From: Ruegeria sp. HKCCA6707
GTDB taxonomy: Bacteria > Pseudomonadota > Alphaproteobacteria > Rhodobacterales > Rhodobacteraceae
Reading direction: 5' to 3'
NCBI RefSeq assembly: GCF_013033515.1
Contig: NZ_WQEG01000001.1
Coordinates: forward strand, 558,001-622,000
Length of the DNA stretch: 64,000 bases
The notes below the pieces were generated by a model, which did no database searches, was not told the origin of the DNA, and saw only the letters and a list, made by a program, of their open reading frames with translations. Within the stretch, counting starts at the first letter, position 1. Each line of letters begins with the position of its first letter. A program made the translations under genes and the position numbers. Positions 43,740 through 52,852 of the stretch are shown here, piece after piece.

Positions 43740-45933
43740 TTTCACTCTGACCAAAGACGCGGACGGCGTCGCCACGATCACCTGGGACGTGCCGGGGAAA
43801 AGCATGAATGTCATGTCCTTTGACGGGCTCGCGCAGCTGAGCGACTGCATTGACGACGCTCTGGCAGATGATGACGTCAAAGGCATCATCATCACCTCGG
43901 GCAAGGACGGTTCTTTTGCAGGCGGCATGGATCTGAACCTGCTGGCCGTGATGAAGGAACAGGCAGGTGACAACCCGGCCAAGGGCCTGTTTGAAGGCAC
44001 GATGAAAATGCACGCCCTGCTGCGCAAGATCGAGTTGGCAGGTATGGACCCCAAATCCAAGAAGGGTGGCAAGCCGATTGCGACGGTGCTGCCCGGCACC
44101 GCAGCTGGGATCGGGATGGAACTGCCCCTGTCCACGCACCGGATTTTTGCGGCGGACAATCCCAAGGCGAAATTCGGCCTGCCCGAGATCATGGTCGGTA
44201 TCTTCCCTGGCGCGGGTGGCACAACCCGGATGGTCCGCAAGGTTGGCGCGATCGCGGCGGCTCCTCTGTTGCTGGAAGGCAAGATGCTGGACGTCAAGAA
44301 GGCCAAGGGCGCAGGCTATGTCGACGAAATCGCCGAAGATCCGATGGCCGCAGCCAAGGAATGGGTGCTGAACGCCAAGGATGCGGATCTTGTCAAACCA
44401 TGGGACGCCAAGGGCTATAAGATGCCAGGCGGTGCGCCCTATCATCCGGCGGGTTTCATGAATTTCGTCGGAGCCTCGGCGATGGTCAACGGCAAGACCC
44501 AAGGCGCTTTCCCGGCAGCCAAGGCCTTGTTGAGTGCCGTCTATGAGGGCGCGCTGGTTGATTTCGACACCGCGCTGAAGATCGAGGCGCGGTGGTTCAC
44601 ATCCGTCCTGATGAACCCGTCTTCGGGCGCAATGATCCGGTCGCTGTTCCTGAATAAGGAAGCGCTGGAAAAAGGCGCGGTAAGGCCCAAGGACGTACCT
44701 GATCAGCGCGTGAAGAAGATCGGAGTTCTGGGTGCGGGCATGATGGGTGCTGGTATCGCTTTGGTCTCGGCCCAAGCGGGTATGGAGGTTGTGCTGATCG
44801 ACCGCGATCAGGAAGCCGCTGACAAAGGCAAGGCTTATACCGAGACCTATCTGGACAAAGGGATCAAGCGCGGCAAAGTCACAGCAGAAAAGAAAGAGGC
44901 AATGCTGGGCCGTATCACCGCGACCCCTGATTTGGATCACCTCAAAGGCTGTGATCTGATCATTGAGGCCGTATTCGAAGACCCTGGCGTCAAGGCCGAG
45001 ATGACCCAGAAGGTCGAGGCAATCATTCCCGAGGATTGCATCTTTGCGTCAAACACCTCGACCCTGCCGATCACCGATCTGGCCAAGGCCAGCGTTCGGC
45101 CCGAACAGTTCATCGGCATCCACTTCTTCTCTCCGGTTGAAAAGATGTTCCTAGTCGAGATCATCAAAGGCAAGGACACCGGGGATCGTGCGGTTGCCAA
45201 GGCCCTGGACTATGTGCGCCAGATCCGCAAAACGCCGATCGTGGTGAATGACGCGCGGTTCTTCTATGCCAACCGCTGCATCATACCCTATATCAACGAA
45301 GGTCTGCGGATGATCACAGAAGGCGTGAGCCCGGTGCTGATCGACAACGCCGCGCGTCAGCTGGGCTTCCCCGTGGGACCGATCCAATTGAACGACGAGA
45401 CCTCGATTGATCTGGGCGCAAAGATTGCCCGCGCGACAAAGGCCGCGATGGGCGATGCTTATCCAGACAGCCCGGCAGATGATCTGATCTTCTGGATGGA
45501 GGCCGAGGGCCGTTTGGGCCGCAAGGCAAACGCGGGCTTCTTCGACTATGACGAAAAGGGCAAACGCACCGAGTACTGGAAAGGACTGCAAGACAAGTAT
45601 CCGCACACCGAAGATCAACCTGAGCTGATCGAAGTTCAGGAACGCCTGATGTTCGCTCAGGTACTGGAAGCGGTCCGCGCATTGGAAGAAGGCGTGTTGG
45701 AAGACATCCGCGAAGGCGATGTGGGTGCCATTCTGGGTTGGGGCTTTGCTCCATGGTCGGGTGGCCCGCTCAGCTGGCTGGACATCATCGGCACGCCTTA
45801 CGCCGCTGAACGCTGCGACCAGCTGGCAAAGGCCTATGGTGATCGCTTCGTCTGCCCGCCTCTGCTGCGCGAAATGGCGCAGAAAGGTCAAAGCTTCTAT
45901 GGCCGCTTCGCCCCCGACGCGAAAGCTGCCTGA
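43732..45933 (+). CDS. FadB/FadJ-like enoyl-CoA hydratase / 3-hydroxyacyl-CoA dehydrogenase
   Basis: A 733-residue bifunctional beta-oxidation enzyme. The crotonase half (1-310) has ITSGKDGSFAGGMDLNLLA and LPGTAAGIGMELPLSTH with KFGLPEIMVGIFPGAGGT (the catalytic Glu region). The dehydrogenase half has the NAD motif IGVLGAGMMGAGIALVSA near residue 325, FASNTSTLPI, IGIHFFSPVEKMFLVEII, and a DARFFYANRCIIPYINE helix region. I chose the ATG at 43732 (GGAG 6 bp upstream) over a TTG 12 bases earlier. It is the last gene of the cluster and is followed by a strong terminator. Confidence 0.93.
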   Translation: MTDFTLTKDADGVATITWDVPGKSMNVMSFDGLAQLSDCIDDALADDDVKGIIITSGKDGSFAGGMDLNLLAVMKEQAGDNPAKGLFEGTMKMHALLRKIELAGMDPKSKKGGKPIATVLPGTAAGIGMELPLSTHRIFAADNPKAKFGLPEIMVGIFPGAGGTTRMVRKVGAIAAAPLLLEGKMLDVKKAKGAGYVDEIAEDPMAAAKEWVLNAKDADLVKPWDAKGYKMPGGAPYHPAGFMNFVGASAMVNGKTQGAFPAAKALLSAVYEGALVDFDTALKIEARWFTSVLMNPSSGAMIRSLFLNKEALEKGAVRPKDVPDQRVKKIGVLGAGMMGAGIALVSAQAGMEVVLIDRDQEAADKGKAYTETYLDKGIKRGKVTAEKKEAMLGRITATPDLDHLKGCDLIIEAVFEDPGVKAEMTQKVEAIIPEDCIFASNTSTLPITDLAKASVRPEQFIGIHFFSPVEKMFLVEIIKGKDTGDRAVAKALDYVRQIRKTPIVVNDARFFYANRCIIPYINEGLRMITEGVSPVLIDNAARQLGFPVGPIQLNDETSIDLGAKIARATKAAMGDAYPDSPADDLIFWMEAEGRLGRKANAGFFDYDEKGKRTEYWKGLQDKYPHTEDQPELIEVQERLMFAQVLEAVRALEEGVLEDIREGDVGAILGWGFAPWSGGPLSWLDIIGTPYAAERCDQLAKAYGDRFVCPPLLREMAQKGQSFYGRFAPDAKAA

Positions 45934-45938
45934 CAAAA

Positions 45939-45971
45939 AAAGCTGGCGCATACCCCTCATGCGCCAGCTTT
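45939..45971. terminator. Bidirectional terminator, 13-bp perfect stem
   Basis: AAAGCTGGCGCAT and ATGCGCCAGCTTT form a perfect 13-bp stem around a 7-base loop (45952-45958), with an A-run on its left and T-rich right arm. It lies between the convergent fadB-like (+) and Hint (-) genes and can serve both. Confidence 0.92.
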
Positions 45972-45993
45972 CCCACCGTTCAGCGTATCTTCC

Positions 45994-46770
45994 TTACGGG
46001 TGATGAGCGATCATCATCCATTCGGAGCGCAGGAACAGTGTAGGCAATCCCGGTCTACCGGGTCTTCCCGGTCGCCGACGGGACGTCGCCGGACGCACAG
46101 GAAAAATCGGTTCGTTGGGAATGGGTGCGGGCAATGCGCCTAGCGGATTGGACAACACGGTTAGACTTCCGCGTGCTACCACGTAGCGCAGCAGATCCGC
46201 AGCGCCGTGTTCATCTGTGACGTGATACGACGTGGACGAGTTCATCGACCGTTGCCCAAATCGACTGGCGGCGCAGTAGGCTTGCAGCCCGCCTTCGATA
46301 AAAATGACCTGATCTTCGTCGAAAAACAGCGTACATACATCGAATGTTGCCGCTGGAACTCCAGCGCGTAAGGGACCGATATCCTTTAACAATCGCGCGG
46401 CCACAACGGTTGAACCAGCCGTCGTCGGATCGATCTTGCTGTGGTCCAGCGCCATACCCTGTTCCGGCATGATCCAGACCGGCCGCCCGTTATACGCGGC
46501 ACGCGAGGGCACCAGTATGGGCAGGTTGTCGGGGTTTTGCTCTTGTTCAGGGATCGCTACGGTATCAGTGGAAATGCGTCGCACTTCCTTGAAACCATTA
46601 TCCAACGTCCGAACCCTGTCCCCCGGAACAAGACGCTCTACCGGTTTCCAACCGCTTGTCGTGGCCACCTTGGTTCCATGCACAAAACCCCCTCTGCGCG
46701 CAGAAACCAAGGCACCCGACGACGTTGGGGCAACATGCCCCTGTTTGTTCGAATACTCTACTACACTCAT
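45994..46770 (-). CDS. Hedgehog/intein (Hint) domain protein
   Basis: A 258-residue protein with a Hint domain of the bacterial Hint_2 type. GGFVHGTKVATTSGWKPVERL begins the autoprocessing fold, followed by VPGDRVRTLDNGFKEVRRI and WIMPEQGMALDH. The domain lacks the Cys at its first position that splicing inteins use. The C-terminal tail is short and repetitive (PGRPGRPGLP), then FLRSEWMMIAHHP. Such proteins are common in Rhodobacterales, often in cell-surface or repeat-rich proteins, but this one is nearly Hint alone. I chose the ATG at 46770 over an extension at 46833. Confidence 0.8.
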   Translation of the reverse strand: MSVVEYSNKQGHVAPTSSGALVSARRGGFVHGTKVATTSGWKPVERLVPGDRVRTLDNGFKEVRRISTDTVAIPEQEQNPDNLPILVPSRAAYNGRPVWIMPEQGMALDHSKIDPTTAGSTVVAARLLKDIGPLRAGVPAATFDVCTLFFDEDQVIFIEGGLQAYCAASRFGQRSMNSSTSYHVTDEHGAADLLRYVVARGSLTVLSNPLGALPAPIPNEPIFPVRPATSRRRPGRPGRPGLPTLFLRSEWMMIAHHP

Positions 46771-47208
46771 TACCCTACACCTGTGCCAACCCCCACTCGG
46801 CACCCTTAAACAAACACAGTTTTTAGGTAGCACTAATTTTTAGCAGGGGTCAGATTTGGGACACATTTGCGCCTTAATCAGGGTTAATCGGGCCTATTTG
46901 CACGCTAAATCCGAAACAAAAAGGCTGATCCTGGCGAATTGCGATTTTGATCGGAAACTAAAGTTCGCCTTTGCGATCAAAACAATACCCGAATCTCCTG
47001 GCGATTTTCGCACAGGCCGGGGGTAGGCGCCGCCGGGAAAGCGGGATCGATCGCACCCTTGCCCCAAAACTCAGGTGGTGCCGGTATTGGCAATCACTTA
47101 GATGTTTGATTTGTGCGTTTTCAGCGGCAGTTCCGGTCGCAACAGGTTTGCGCCTTTTGATTACACCATGTTATGAATTTAGAATAATAATCCGAGCAGC
47201 ATGTCCAA
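46771..47208. other. 438-bp AT-richer intergenic region with inverted repeat
   Basis: This gap separates the divergent Hint and pseudopeptidase-like genes and is visibly AT-richer than its surroundings. It holds a 9-bp perfect inverted repeat (TTTTGATCG at 46945-46953, CGATCAAAA at 46974-46982) and two copies of CCTGGCGA (46930-46937 and 46998-47005). Near 46855 there is a GGGGTCAGATTTGGGACACA stretch of a type I associate with transposase-linked flanks. No credible gene is seen. It may be a relic of a mobile element or a long regulatory region. Confidence 0.5.
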
Positions 47209-48222
47209 ATGACAGCCCTAAAACAGTACCAGCGGATCGAGGCCACCGGTCTGTGGCGCCCGTCGCCCGACGCTCAGCGGCGCGAGGTGGTCATTTCAAT
47301 TGGCGAAGCCACGCTTACTGTTTCGGATTTCAACGATAGTGCGCTGACCCATTGGTCGCTTGCGGCACTTGAACGCCAAAACCCAGGCGAGTTTCCCGCC
47401 ATCTTCAACCCCGATGGCGATCCTGGCGAAACGCTAGAGCTTGCAGAAACCGAAACCACCATGCTGGATGCCATTGATCGGTTGCAGCGCGCGATCGAGC
47501 GGACACGGCCCCACCCCGGACGGTTGCGCTGGATCAGCGTGGTCGGGGTTGTGCTGGCTGTCGTGGGTGTTTTGCTTTTGTGGTTGCCCGGTGCCTTGCA
47601 ACGCCATGTTGTGCAAGTCCTGCCCGAGATCAAGCGAGAAGAGATCGGAACCGCAATCCTGAACCGGATCGAGCGGGTGTCAGGTCAGGCTTGCGGCTCG
47701 GCGGATGTGCAGACCTCGTTGGACACTCTGGCCCGGCGGACCGGCGTGCGTCAGATCGTGGTCCTTCCTGCGGGTGTGCCTGACAGCCAGAGCCTGCCCG
47801 GAGGCACCGTGCTGCTGAACCGTGCGCTGGTCGAAGACCACGAAGACCCGGCGGTTGCCGCAGGTTATGTGATCGCCGCCCGCGCTCGGGCCGAGTTGAA
47901 AGACCCGCTGGACGATCTGCTGGATCGCACCGGCACAACCGCGGCGTTCCGGTTACTGACCACCGGAGAACTGACGCCCGAGATCATTGACGACTATACC
48001 GAACAATTGCTGACCGAGCCCAAGCCCCGTCTTGACGATGACGATCTGCTTGACGTCTTTGCACGATCTGCCCTGCCCTCGACCCCTTATGCCTATGCCA
48101 AGGATATCACGGGCGAGACGGTTCTGGGATTGATCGAGGCCGACCCGATGGCAGGTCGCGCTCAGGAACAGGTGCTGCCGGACCGCGATTGGGTCCAGCT
48201 TCAGAATATCTGCGGCGGTTGA
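47209..48222 (+). CDS. One-TM protein resembling an M48 peptidase without its active site
   Basis: A 337-residue protein with a cytoplasmic N-terminal part, one transmembrane helix (about residues 108-127, WISVVGVVLAVVGVLLLWLP), and a C-terminal domain. Residues 196-234 (LPGGTVLLNRALVE... then AGYVIAARARAEL) align by eye with the region before and across the HExxH zinc motif of M48 peptidases, but neither His nor Glu is present there. It would be catalytically dead if the similarity is real. A weak ribosome-binding site precedes the ATG at 47209. It is convergent with upp and the function is unknown. Confidence 0.65.
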   Translation: MTALKQYQRIEATGLWRPSPDAQRREVVISIGEATLTVSDFNDSALTHWSLAALERQNPGEFPAIFNPDGDPGETLELAETETTMLDAIDRLQRAIERTRPHPGRLRWISVVGVVLAVVGVLLLWLPGALQRHVVQVLPEIKREEIGTAILNRIERVSGQACGSADVQTSLDTLARRTGVRQIVVLPAGVPDSQSLPGGTVLLNRALVEDHEDPAVAAGYVIAARARAELKDPLDDLLDRTGTTAAFRLLTTGELTPEIIDDYTEQLLTEPKPRLDDDDLLDVFARSALPSTPYAYAKDITGETVLGLIEADPMAGRAQEQVLPDRDWVQLQNICGG

Positions 48223-48228
48223 GCGCGC

Positions 48229-48861
48229 TTACTTGGTGCCGAACATCCGGTCACCAGCGTCGCCAAGCCCCGGCATGATATAGCCTTTCGAGTTCAGCTC
48301 GCGATCCAGCGACGCCGTGACGATCTTCACGTCAGGATGCGCCTCTTTCATACGCTCCACACCTTCCGGAGCGGCCAGCAGGCACAGGAACCGGATATCC
48401 GTGGCACCGGCCTCTTTCAGCAGATCAATCGCGGCAGCCGAGCTGTTGCCGGTAGCCAACATAGGATCCACCGCGATCACCAACCGGTCTTTCAGCCCTT
48501 CGGGGGCCTTGAAATAGTACTGGACCGGCTTGAGTGTTTCCTCATCGCGGTAAAGCCCGACAAAGCCGACCCGCGCCGAGGGGACCAGTTCCAGCACACC
48601 GTCCAACATGCCGTTGCCCGCGCGCAGGATCGAGACCAGCGCCAGCTTTTTCCCCGCCAGAATAGGCGCGTCCATCTCTTCCATCGGGGTTTCGATATGG
48701 CGTGTGGTGATCGGCATCTCGCGCGTGACCTCGTAGGCCAGCAACAAAGTGATCTCGCGCAGCAACTGCCGGAACACGGCGGTCGAGGTGCCCTTGTCCC
48801 GCATGAGCGTCAGTTTGTGCTGCACCAGCGGGTGATCTACGACGGTCAGGTGTTCGCTCAT
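48229..48861 (-). CDS. upp: Uracil phosphoribosyltransferase
   Basis: Upp makes UMP from uracil and PRPP. The 210-residue protein has [18 protein letters not shown] at the N terminus, [11 protein letters not shown], the PRPP-binding [18 protein letters not shown] (about residue 125-142), and the uracil-binding [16 protein letters not shown] terminus. It is last in a five-gene nucleoside salvage operon, in which deoA releases pyrimidine bases. The start overlaps the add stop (ATGA on the minus strand). Confidence 0.97.
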   Translation of the reverse strand: MSEHLTVVDHPLVQHKLTLMRDKGTSTAVFRQLLREITLLLAYEVTREMPITTRHIETPMEEMDAPILAGKKLALVSILRAGNGMLDGVLELVPSARVGFVGLYRDEETLKPVQYYFKAPEGLKDRLVIAVDPMLATGNSSAAAIDLLKEAGATDIRFLCLLAAPEGVERMKEAHPDVKIVTASLDRELNSKGYIMPGLGDAGDRMFGTK

Positions 48862-49844
48862 GGTGTCTCCAGTCTTGTCTTGACCCGCGCGCGGGTCTCT
48901 TCATCGCAAAAGGCCGCGTTCAATGCGGTATCATTGAGGGCCGCGAAATCCTCGGCACCCCAGCCAAAGGCCTGGGCCAGCATCTCATATTCACGCCGCA
49001 TTGTGGTATGGAAAAAGGGAGGATCATCGGTCGAAACCGTGACCTTGACGCCCGCCTCGCGCAACCGCGCGATGGGATGGGCGGCAAATTCAGGATAAAG
49101 CCCCAGAACGACGTTTGAGCCCGGGCAGACCTCAAGCGTCACATCCCGATCCACGATCTCGCGGATCAGATCGGGGTCTTCGATGGCACGTACACCGTGC
49201 CCCACCCGCTCAACACCCAGATCGCGGATCGCATCGCGCACGCTTTCGGGCCCGCCGAACTCTCCGGCATGGGTGGTCAGGCGCAGCCCTGCCTCGCGGG
49301 CACAATCAAAGGCCCATTTGAAATCCCCCTGCGCGCCGACGCTTTCGTTTCCGCCCATGCCAAAGCCGGTGATCCAGTCGCCTGCGGTCTCAGCCGCGCA
49401 ACGGGCGCTGGCCTTGGCTTTCTCGGGCCCGAAATGACGCACACAGGTAATGACACCGCGCAGGGTGATGTCGAATTTGCGTTCTGCCTCAACCGCCGCG
49501 TCCTGAATGGCGGCCAGATAGTCGCGCCAGGCCTGCAGATCGCCACCGCCGCAAAAATCGGGGCTGAGGAAGGTCTCAGAGTAAACCACCCCATTGGCGG
49601 CGCTTTCCTCCAGAATAGCCAGCGTCAAGCGCCGGAAATCTTCGGGCGATTTCAAAACCTCACAGGCGGCCTCGTAGACGCTGAGAAAATGGGCGAAATC
49701 ACGAAAGTCATAGCTGCCATCGGGTTTGAAAATCCCGCTGAGGTCGATGCGCTTTTCATGTGCCAACTGACGGATAAAGGCGGGCGGGGCCGCGCCTTCG
49801 TGATGCAGATGAAGTTCGATTTTGGGAAGGTCTGCGACGCTCAT
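48858..49844 (-). CDS. add: Adenosine deaminase
   Basis: Add deaminates adenosine (and deoxyadenosine) to inosine. The 328-residue zinc enzyme shows the metal/substrate residues in [41 protein letters not shown] and STDDPPFF. The second His of the usual HLHLEG is followed by another His (HLHHEG). Adenine deaminases share the fold, so adenosine specificity rests on motif pattern and context. It overlaps deoB and upp by 4 bp each. Confidence 0.92.
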   Translation of the reverse strand: MSVADLPKIELHLHHEGAAPPAFIRQLAHEKRIDLSGIFKPDGSYDFRDFAHFLSVYEAACEVLKSPEDFRRLTLAILEESAANGVVYSETFLSPDFCGGGDLQAWRDYLAAIQDAAVEAERKFDITLRGVITCVRHFGPEKAKASARCAAETAGDWITGFGMGGNESVGAQGDFKWAFDCAREAGLRLTTHAGEFGGPESVRDAIRDLGVERVGHGVRAIEDPDLIREIVDRDVTLEVCPGSNVVLGLYPEFAAHPIARLREAGVKVTVSTDDPPFFHTTMRREYEMLAQAFGWGAEDFAALNDTALNAAFCDEETRARVKTRLETP

Positions 49845-51052
49845 AGAAAACTCCGCCCGGGCCCATGCGCCGGGATATTCAGATGATGGGCGATGCTGGC
49901 GGCGACATCGGCAAAGTTGACCTGACCGATCTGGCCTGAGCCCTGCCCGGCCACCAGCACGGGTACTTGTTCGCGCGTGTGGTCAGTGCCCACCCAACTG
50001 GGATCATTGCCATGATCGGCCGTAAGCACCATAAGATCAGCGGGCTTCAACCGTGCTAACAACGCGCCGATCCCCGCGTCAAACCACTCCAGCGCACGCG
50101 CATAGCCGCTGATGTCGCGCCGGTGGCCATAGAGGCTGTCAAACTCGACAAAATTTGCAAAACTCAGACTGCCCTCTTCGGCGCTGTCCACAAGGTCCGA
50201 CAGGTGGTTCATCAAATCCGCATCCGAGCCTTTGCGCAGCGTGTCGATGCCTTGCATCGAAAAGATGTCGCCGATCTTGCCCACTGCATGAACCCTGCGA
50301 CCTGCGTCTTGTACCCAGTTGGTAAGCACCGGCGCGGGCGGTAGAATGGCGAAATCCTTGCGGTTGGTGGTGCGCGTGAACCCGTCCTCGGGCGTACCGA
50401 CAAAGGGCCGCGCTATGACACGACCCACTTTCATCTCATGCAAACGCGGGGCGAGCATGCGGCACATCTCAAGCAACCGGTCGAGGCCAAAGCTCTCTTC
50501 ATGTGCAGCGATCTGGAAGACGCTGTCGGCTGAAGTATAGCAAATCGGCCAGCCCGTTTGCATATGCTCGCCCCCCAGTTCGGCAATGATGGCCGTGCCC
50601 GACGCATGACAGTTTCCCAGTATCCCATCGGTGCCCGCTGCCGCGGCCGCCGCGCGGGTCAGATCCTTGGGAAAGCTGGGTGTTGTATTCGGAAAATAGT
50701 GCCAGTCCCATGGCACTGGCAGGCCCGCCAGTTCCCAATGGCCTGAGGGGGTGTCTTTGCCCGGCGAATGCTCACGCGCGCAGCCCCACAGCCCTGTTGG
50801 CTGGGCCGTCAACCCTGGGGTTGGATCACCGGACGCAAGCCGAGTCGCCGCGCCCAATCCCAGCGCATCCAAATGCGGCAGGTGCAAGGGCCCTGACCGC
50901 CCCTCTTCGGCCCGTCCCTCAGCACAAGCCTGTGCGATATGAGCCAGGGTATTGGCGCCACTATCGGGGATCGTGCCATTAAAGAACCGATCCGCGTCAG
51001 GCGCGCCGCCGATTCCGACCGAGTCCATGACCACCAGAAAGGCCCGGCTCAT
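49841..51052 (-). CDS. deoB: Phosphopentomutase
   Basis: DeoB interconverts (deoxy)ribose 1-phosphate and 5-phosphate, the step after nucleoside phosphorolysis. The 403-residue alkaline-phosphatase-superfamily enzyme has VVMDSVGIGGAPDADRF (metal Asp) at the N terminus, KDTPSGHWELAG near residue 99, GKIGDIFSMQGI, and TADHGNDPSWVGTDHTRE near residue 350, supplying metal His/Asp. It lies between deoA and add with 4-bp overlaps. Confidence 0.97.
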   Translation of the reverse strand: MSRAFLVVMDSVGIGGAPDADRFFNGTIPDSGANTLAHIAQACAEGRAEEGRSGPLHLPHLDALGLGAATRLASGDPTPGLTAQPTGLWGCAREHSPGKDTPSGHWELAGLPVPWDWHYFPNTTPSFPKDLTRAAAAAAGTDGILGNCHASGTAIIAELGGEHMQTGWPICYTSADSVFQIAAHEESFGLDRLLEMCRMLAPRLHEMKVGRVIARPFVGTPEDGFTRTTNRKDFAILPPAPVLTNWVQDAGRRVHAVGKIGDIFSMQGIDTLRKGSDADLMNHLSDLVDSAEEGSLSFANFVEFDSLYGHRRDISGYARALEWFDAGIGALLARLKPADLMVLTADHGNDPSWVGTDHTREQVPVLVAGQGSGQIGQVNFADVAASIAHHLNIPAHGPGRSFL

Positions 51053-52356
51053 GCGGTGAGCCTTTCGTGGACCAGAGGAGGCACCTCTACCGGCGCGTCG
51101 CTGATGGTGATGGCGTTCAACACTGCCTGAGACGCGGCCTGCGCGGCATCTTCTCGGGCCGCGTGGATAACAGCCAGCGGAGCGCCTTTGGTCACCCGGT
51201 CGCCCAGGCGCAGCAGCCCTGACAGACCGACCGCCGGATCAATCTCATCGCTTTCCACCTGTCGCCCACCGCCCAGCGCGACAACCGCAAGCCCAAGCGC
51301 CTCACCATCTTTGGCCGTGATGTAACCTGCTCGGGGGGCCTTCACCTCCTGGATCACATTCGCCTCGGGCAGGAACCGCGCCCAATTGTCTACAAAATGC
51401 ACAGGGCCACCAACGGCTGCCATCATCCGGCCAAAGCGTTCGGCAGCGCGGCCGTCGCGGATCACCTCGGTCAGTTTGTCTCGTCCAGCCCGAGCGCTGT
51501 CGCACATCCCGGCATCGGCCAGCAGAACGCCGCCCAACTCAGCCGATATCTCGGCCAGAGGTGAAGGCTGACCGCTGGTGAGAACCTTCATCACCTCCGC
51601 CACTTCAAGCGCATTGCCCAGCGCCGGGATCAGAGGTTGGTTCATATCGCTGATGATCGCAGAGGTCTTGCAACCCGCCGCATTGGCGGTTTCGGTCAGC
51701 GCTATTGCCAGCTTGCGTGCATCATCAAGGGTTTTCATGAAGGCGCCACTGCCAACTTTGACATCCAGCACCAGGGCATCCGGGCTGGCAGCCAGCTTTT
51801 TCGACAGGATCGAGGCGGTGATCAGATCCAGGCTTTCCACAGTCGCTGTCACGTCACGGATGGCATAGAGGCGCTTGTCCGCCGGGGCGATTTGACCTGT
51901 GGCACCAACGATCGCAGCGCCGGTTTCGGTCAGCACCTGCCTCAACCGCGTCTGGCCGATCAGCGTGGCGACGCCCGGGATCGCCTCAAGCTTATCGAGC
52001 GTCCCCCCGGTATGCCCAAGCCCCCGGCCCGAGATCATGGGGACATAGGCCCCCATCTCGGCCAGAGCCGGCGCAAGCACAAGGCTTACACTGTCGCCAA
52101 CGCCACCGGTCGAGTGTTTGTCGATGACCGGACCGTCAAAATCCCACTGCAACACCTCGCCGCTGTCGCGCATCGCGATGGTCAGATCCGCGCGGCCCTG
52201 CGGGCCCAGCCCACCCATGCACACGGCCATGGCAAAAGCTCCGGCCTGCGCGTCGCTGACACTGCCATCCGCCAGCCCTTGGGCAAACCATTTCAGCTCA
52301 TCGCCTGTGGGCACCTCTTCCCGGCGCAGCTTTGCAATGATCGAACGGGCATCCAT
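51049..52356 (-). CDS. deoA: Thymidine phosphorylase
   Basis: DeoA cleaves thymidine and deoxyuridine phosphorolytically. The 435 residues carry MDARSIIAKLRREE at the start, the phosphate-binding KHSTGGVGDSVSLVLAP near residue 84, GRGLGHTGGTLDKLEAIPG (signature), and LDVKVGSGAFMKTLDDAR. I chose the ATG at 52356, 4 bp after the cdd stop, over a long in-frame extension that would run into cdd. It is followed by deoB with a 4-bp overlap. Confidence 0.95.
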   Translation of the reverse strand: MDARSIIAKLRREEVPTGDELKWFAQGLADGSVSDAQAGAFAMAVCMGGLGPQGRADLTIAMRDSGEVLQWDFDGPVIDKHSTGGVGDSVSLVLAPALAEMGAYVPMISGRGLGHTGGTLDKLEAIPGVATLIGQTRLRQVLTETGAAIVGATGQIAPADKRLYAIRDVTATVESLDLITASILSKKLAASPDALVLDVKVGSGAFMKTLDDARKLAIALTETANAAGCKTSAIISDMNQPLIPALGNALEVAEVMKVLTSGQPSPLAEISAELGGVLLADAGMCDSARAGRDKLTEVIRDGRAAERFGRMMAAVGGPVHFVDNWARFLPEANVIQEVKAPRAGYITAKDGEALGLAVVALGGGRQVESDEIDPAVGLSGLLRLGDRVTKGAPLAVIHAAREDAAQAASQAVLNAITISDAPVEVPPLVHERLTA

Positions 52357-52360
52357 CGGA

Positions 52361-52753
52361 TCACACGTCCTCCATATGCGAGGCATCAAAGGCCCCCGGC
52401 AGCAATTGACCAATTGTGGTTTCCATCTCAACCCCAGTGGCTGTGGCCAGAGTGACCTTGACGTCGCGCGCACCAAATTCCGCCAGTTTCTGACGGCACC
52501 CACCGCAGGGCGGCACGGGTTCAGGGCTTGAGGCCACCACATAGACTTCGGTCAAGGTCTGCTCACCTGCAGCGACCATGGCTGCAATGGCCCCGGCCTC
52601 GGCGCAGGTGCCTTCGGGATAGGCCACGTTTTCCACGTTGCATCCGGCATAGATCTCACCCGTGTCTGACCGCACCGCCGCGCCCACCTTGAAGTTCGAA
52701 TAAGGGGCATAGGCGTTTTCCCGCACGGCCAAGGCAGCGTCTTTCAGCGACAT
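52361..52753 (-). CDS. cdd: Cytidine deaminase
   Basis: Cdd deaminates (deoxy)cytidine to (deoxy)uridine, feeding deoA and upp. The 130-residue tetrameric-type enzyme has AYAPYSNFKVGAAV, the zinc and catalytic Glu in GTCAEAGAI, and PCGGCRQKLAEF with the other two zinc Cys. It is the first gene of the salvage operon. The 99-bp upstream region separates it from the co-directional VOC/bicupin gene. Confidence 0.95.
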   Translation of the reverse strand: MSLKDAALAVRENAYAPYSNFKVGAAVRSDTGEIYAGCNVENVAYPEGTCAEAGAIAAMVAAGEQTLTEVYVVASSPEPVPPCGGCRQKLAEFGARDVKVTLATATGVEMETTIGQLLPGAFDASHMEDV

Positions 52754-52811
52754 AGCGATTCCCTAAATTTTGATCATCTGGTCAGAATGACCCACCCTAC
52801 TGGAAAGCGCG

Positions 52812-52843
52812 CGGGGAATTGAAGCCCCGTTTGCGGCTTTTTT
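52812..52843. terminator. Hairpins between VOC/bicupin gene and cdd
   Basis: Two overlapping hairpins lie in the 99-bp gap: CGGGG/CCCCG (52812-52829), and AAGCCCCG/GCGGCTT followed by a T-run to 52843 on the plus strand. The first could end the minus-strand transcript from the bicupin gene. The second has the T-run on the plus strand, where no gene needs it. The call is weak. Confidence 0.35.
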
Positions 52844-52852
52844 GGTCCAAAC

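Noticed and set aside
45994-46770. A splicing intein
   Set aside because: No flanking host-protein halves and no first-position Cys; it is a Hint domain of another kind.
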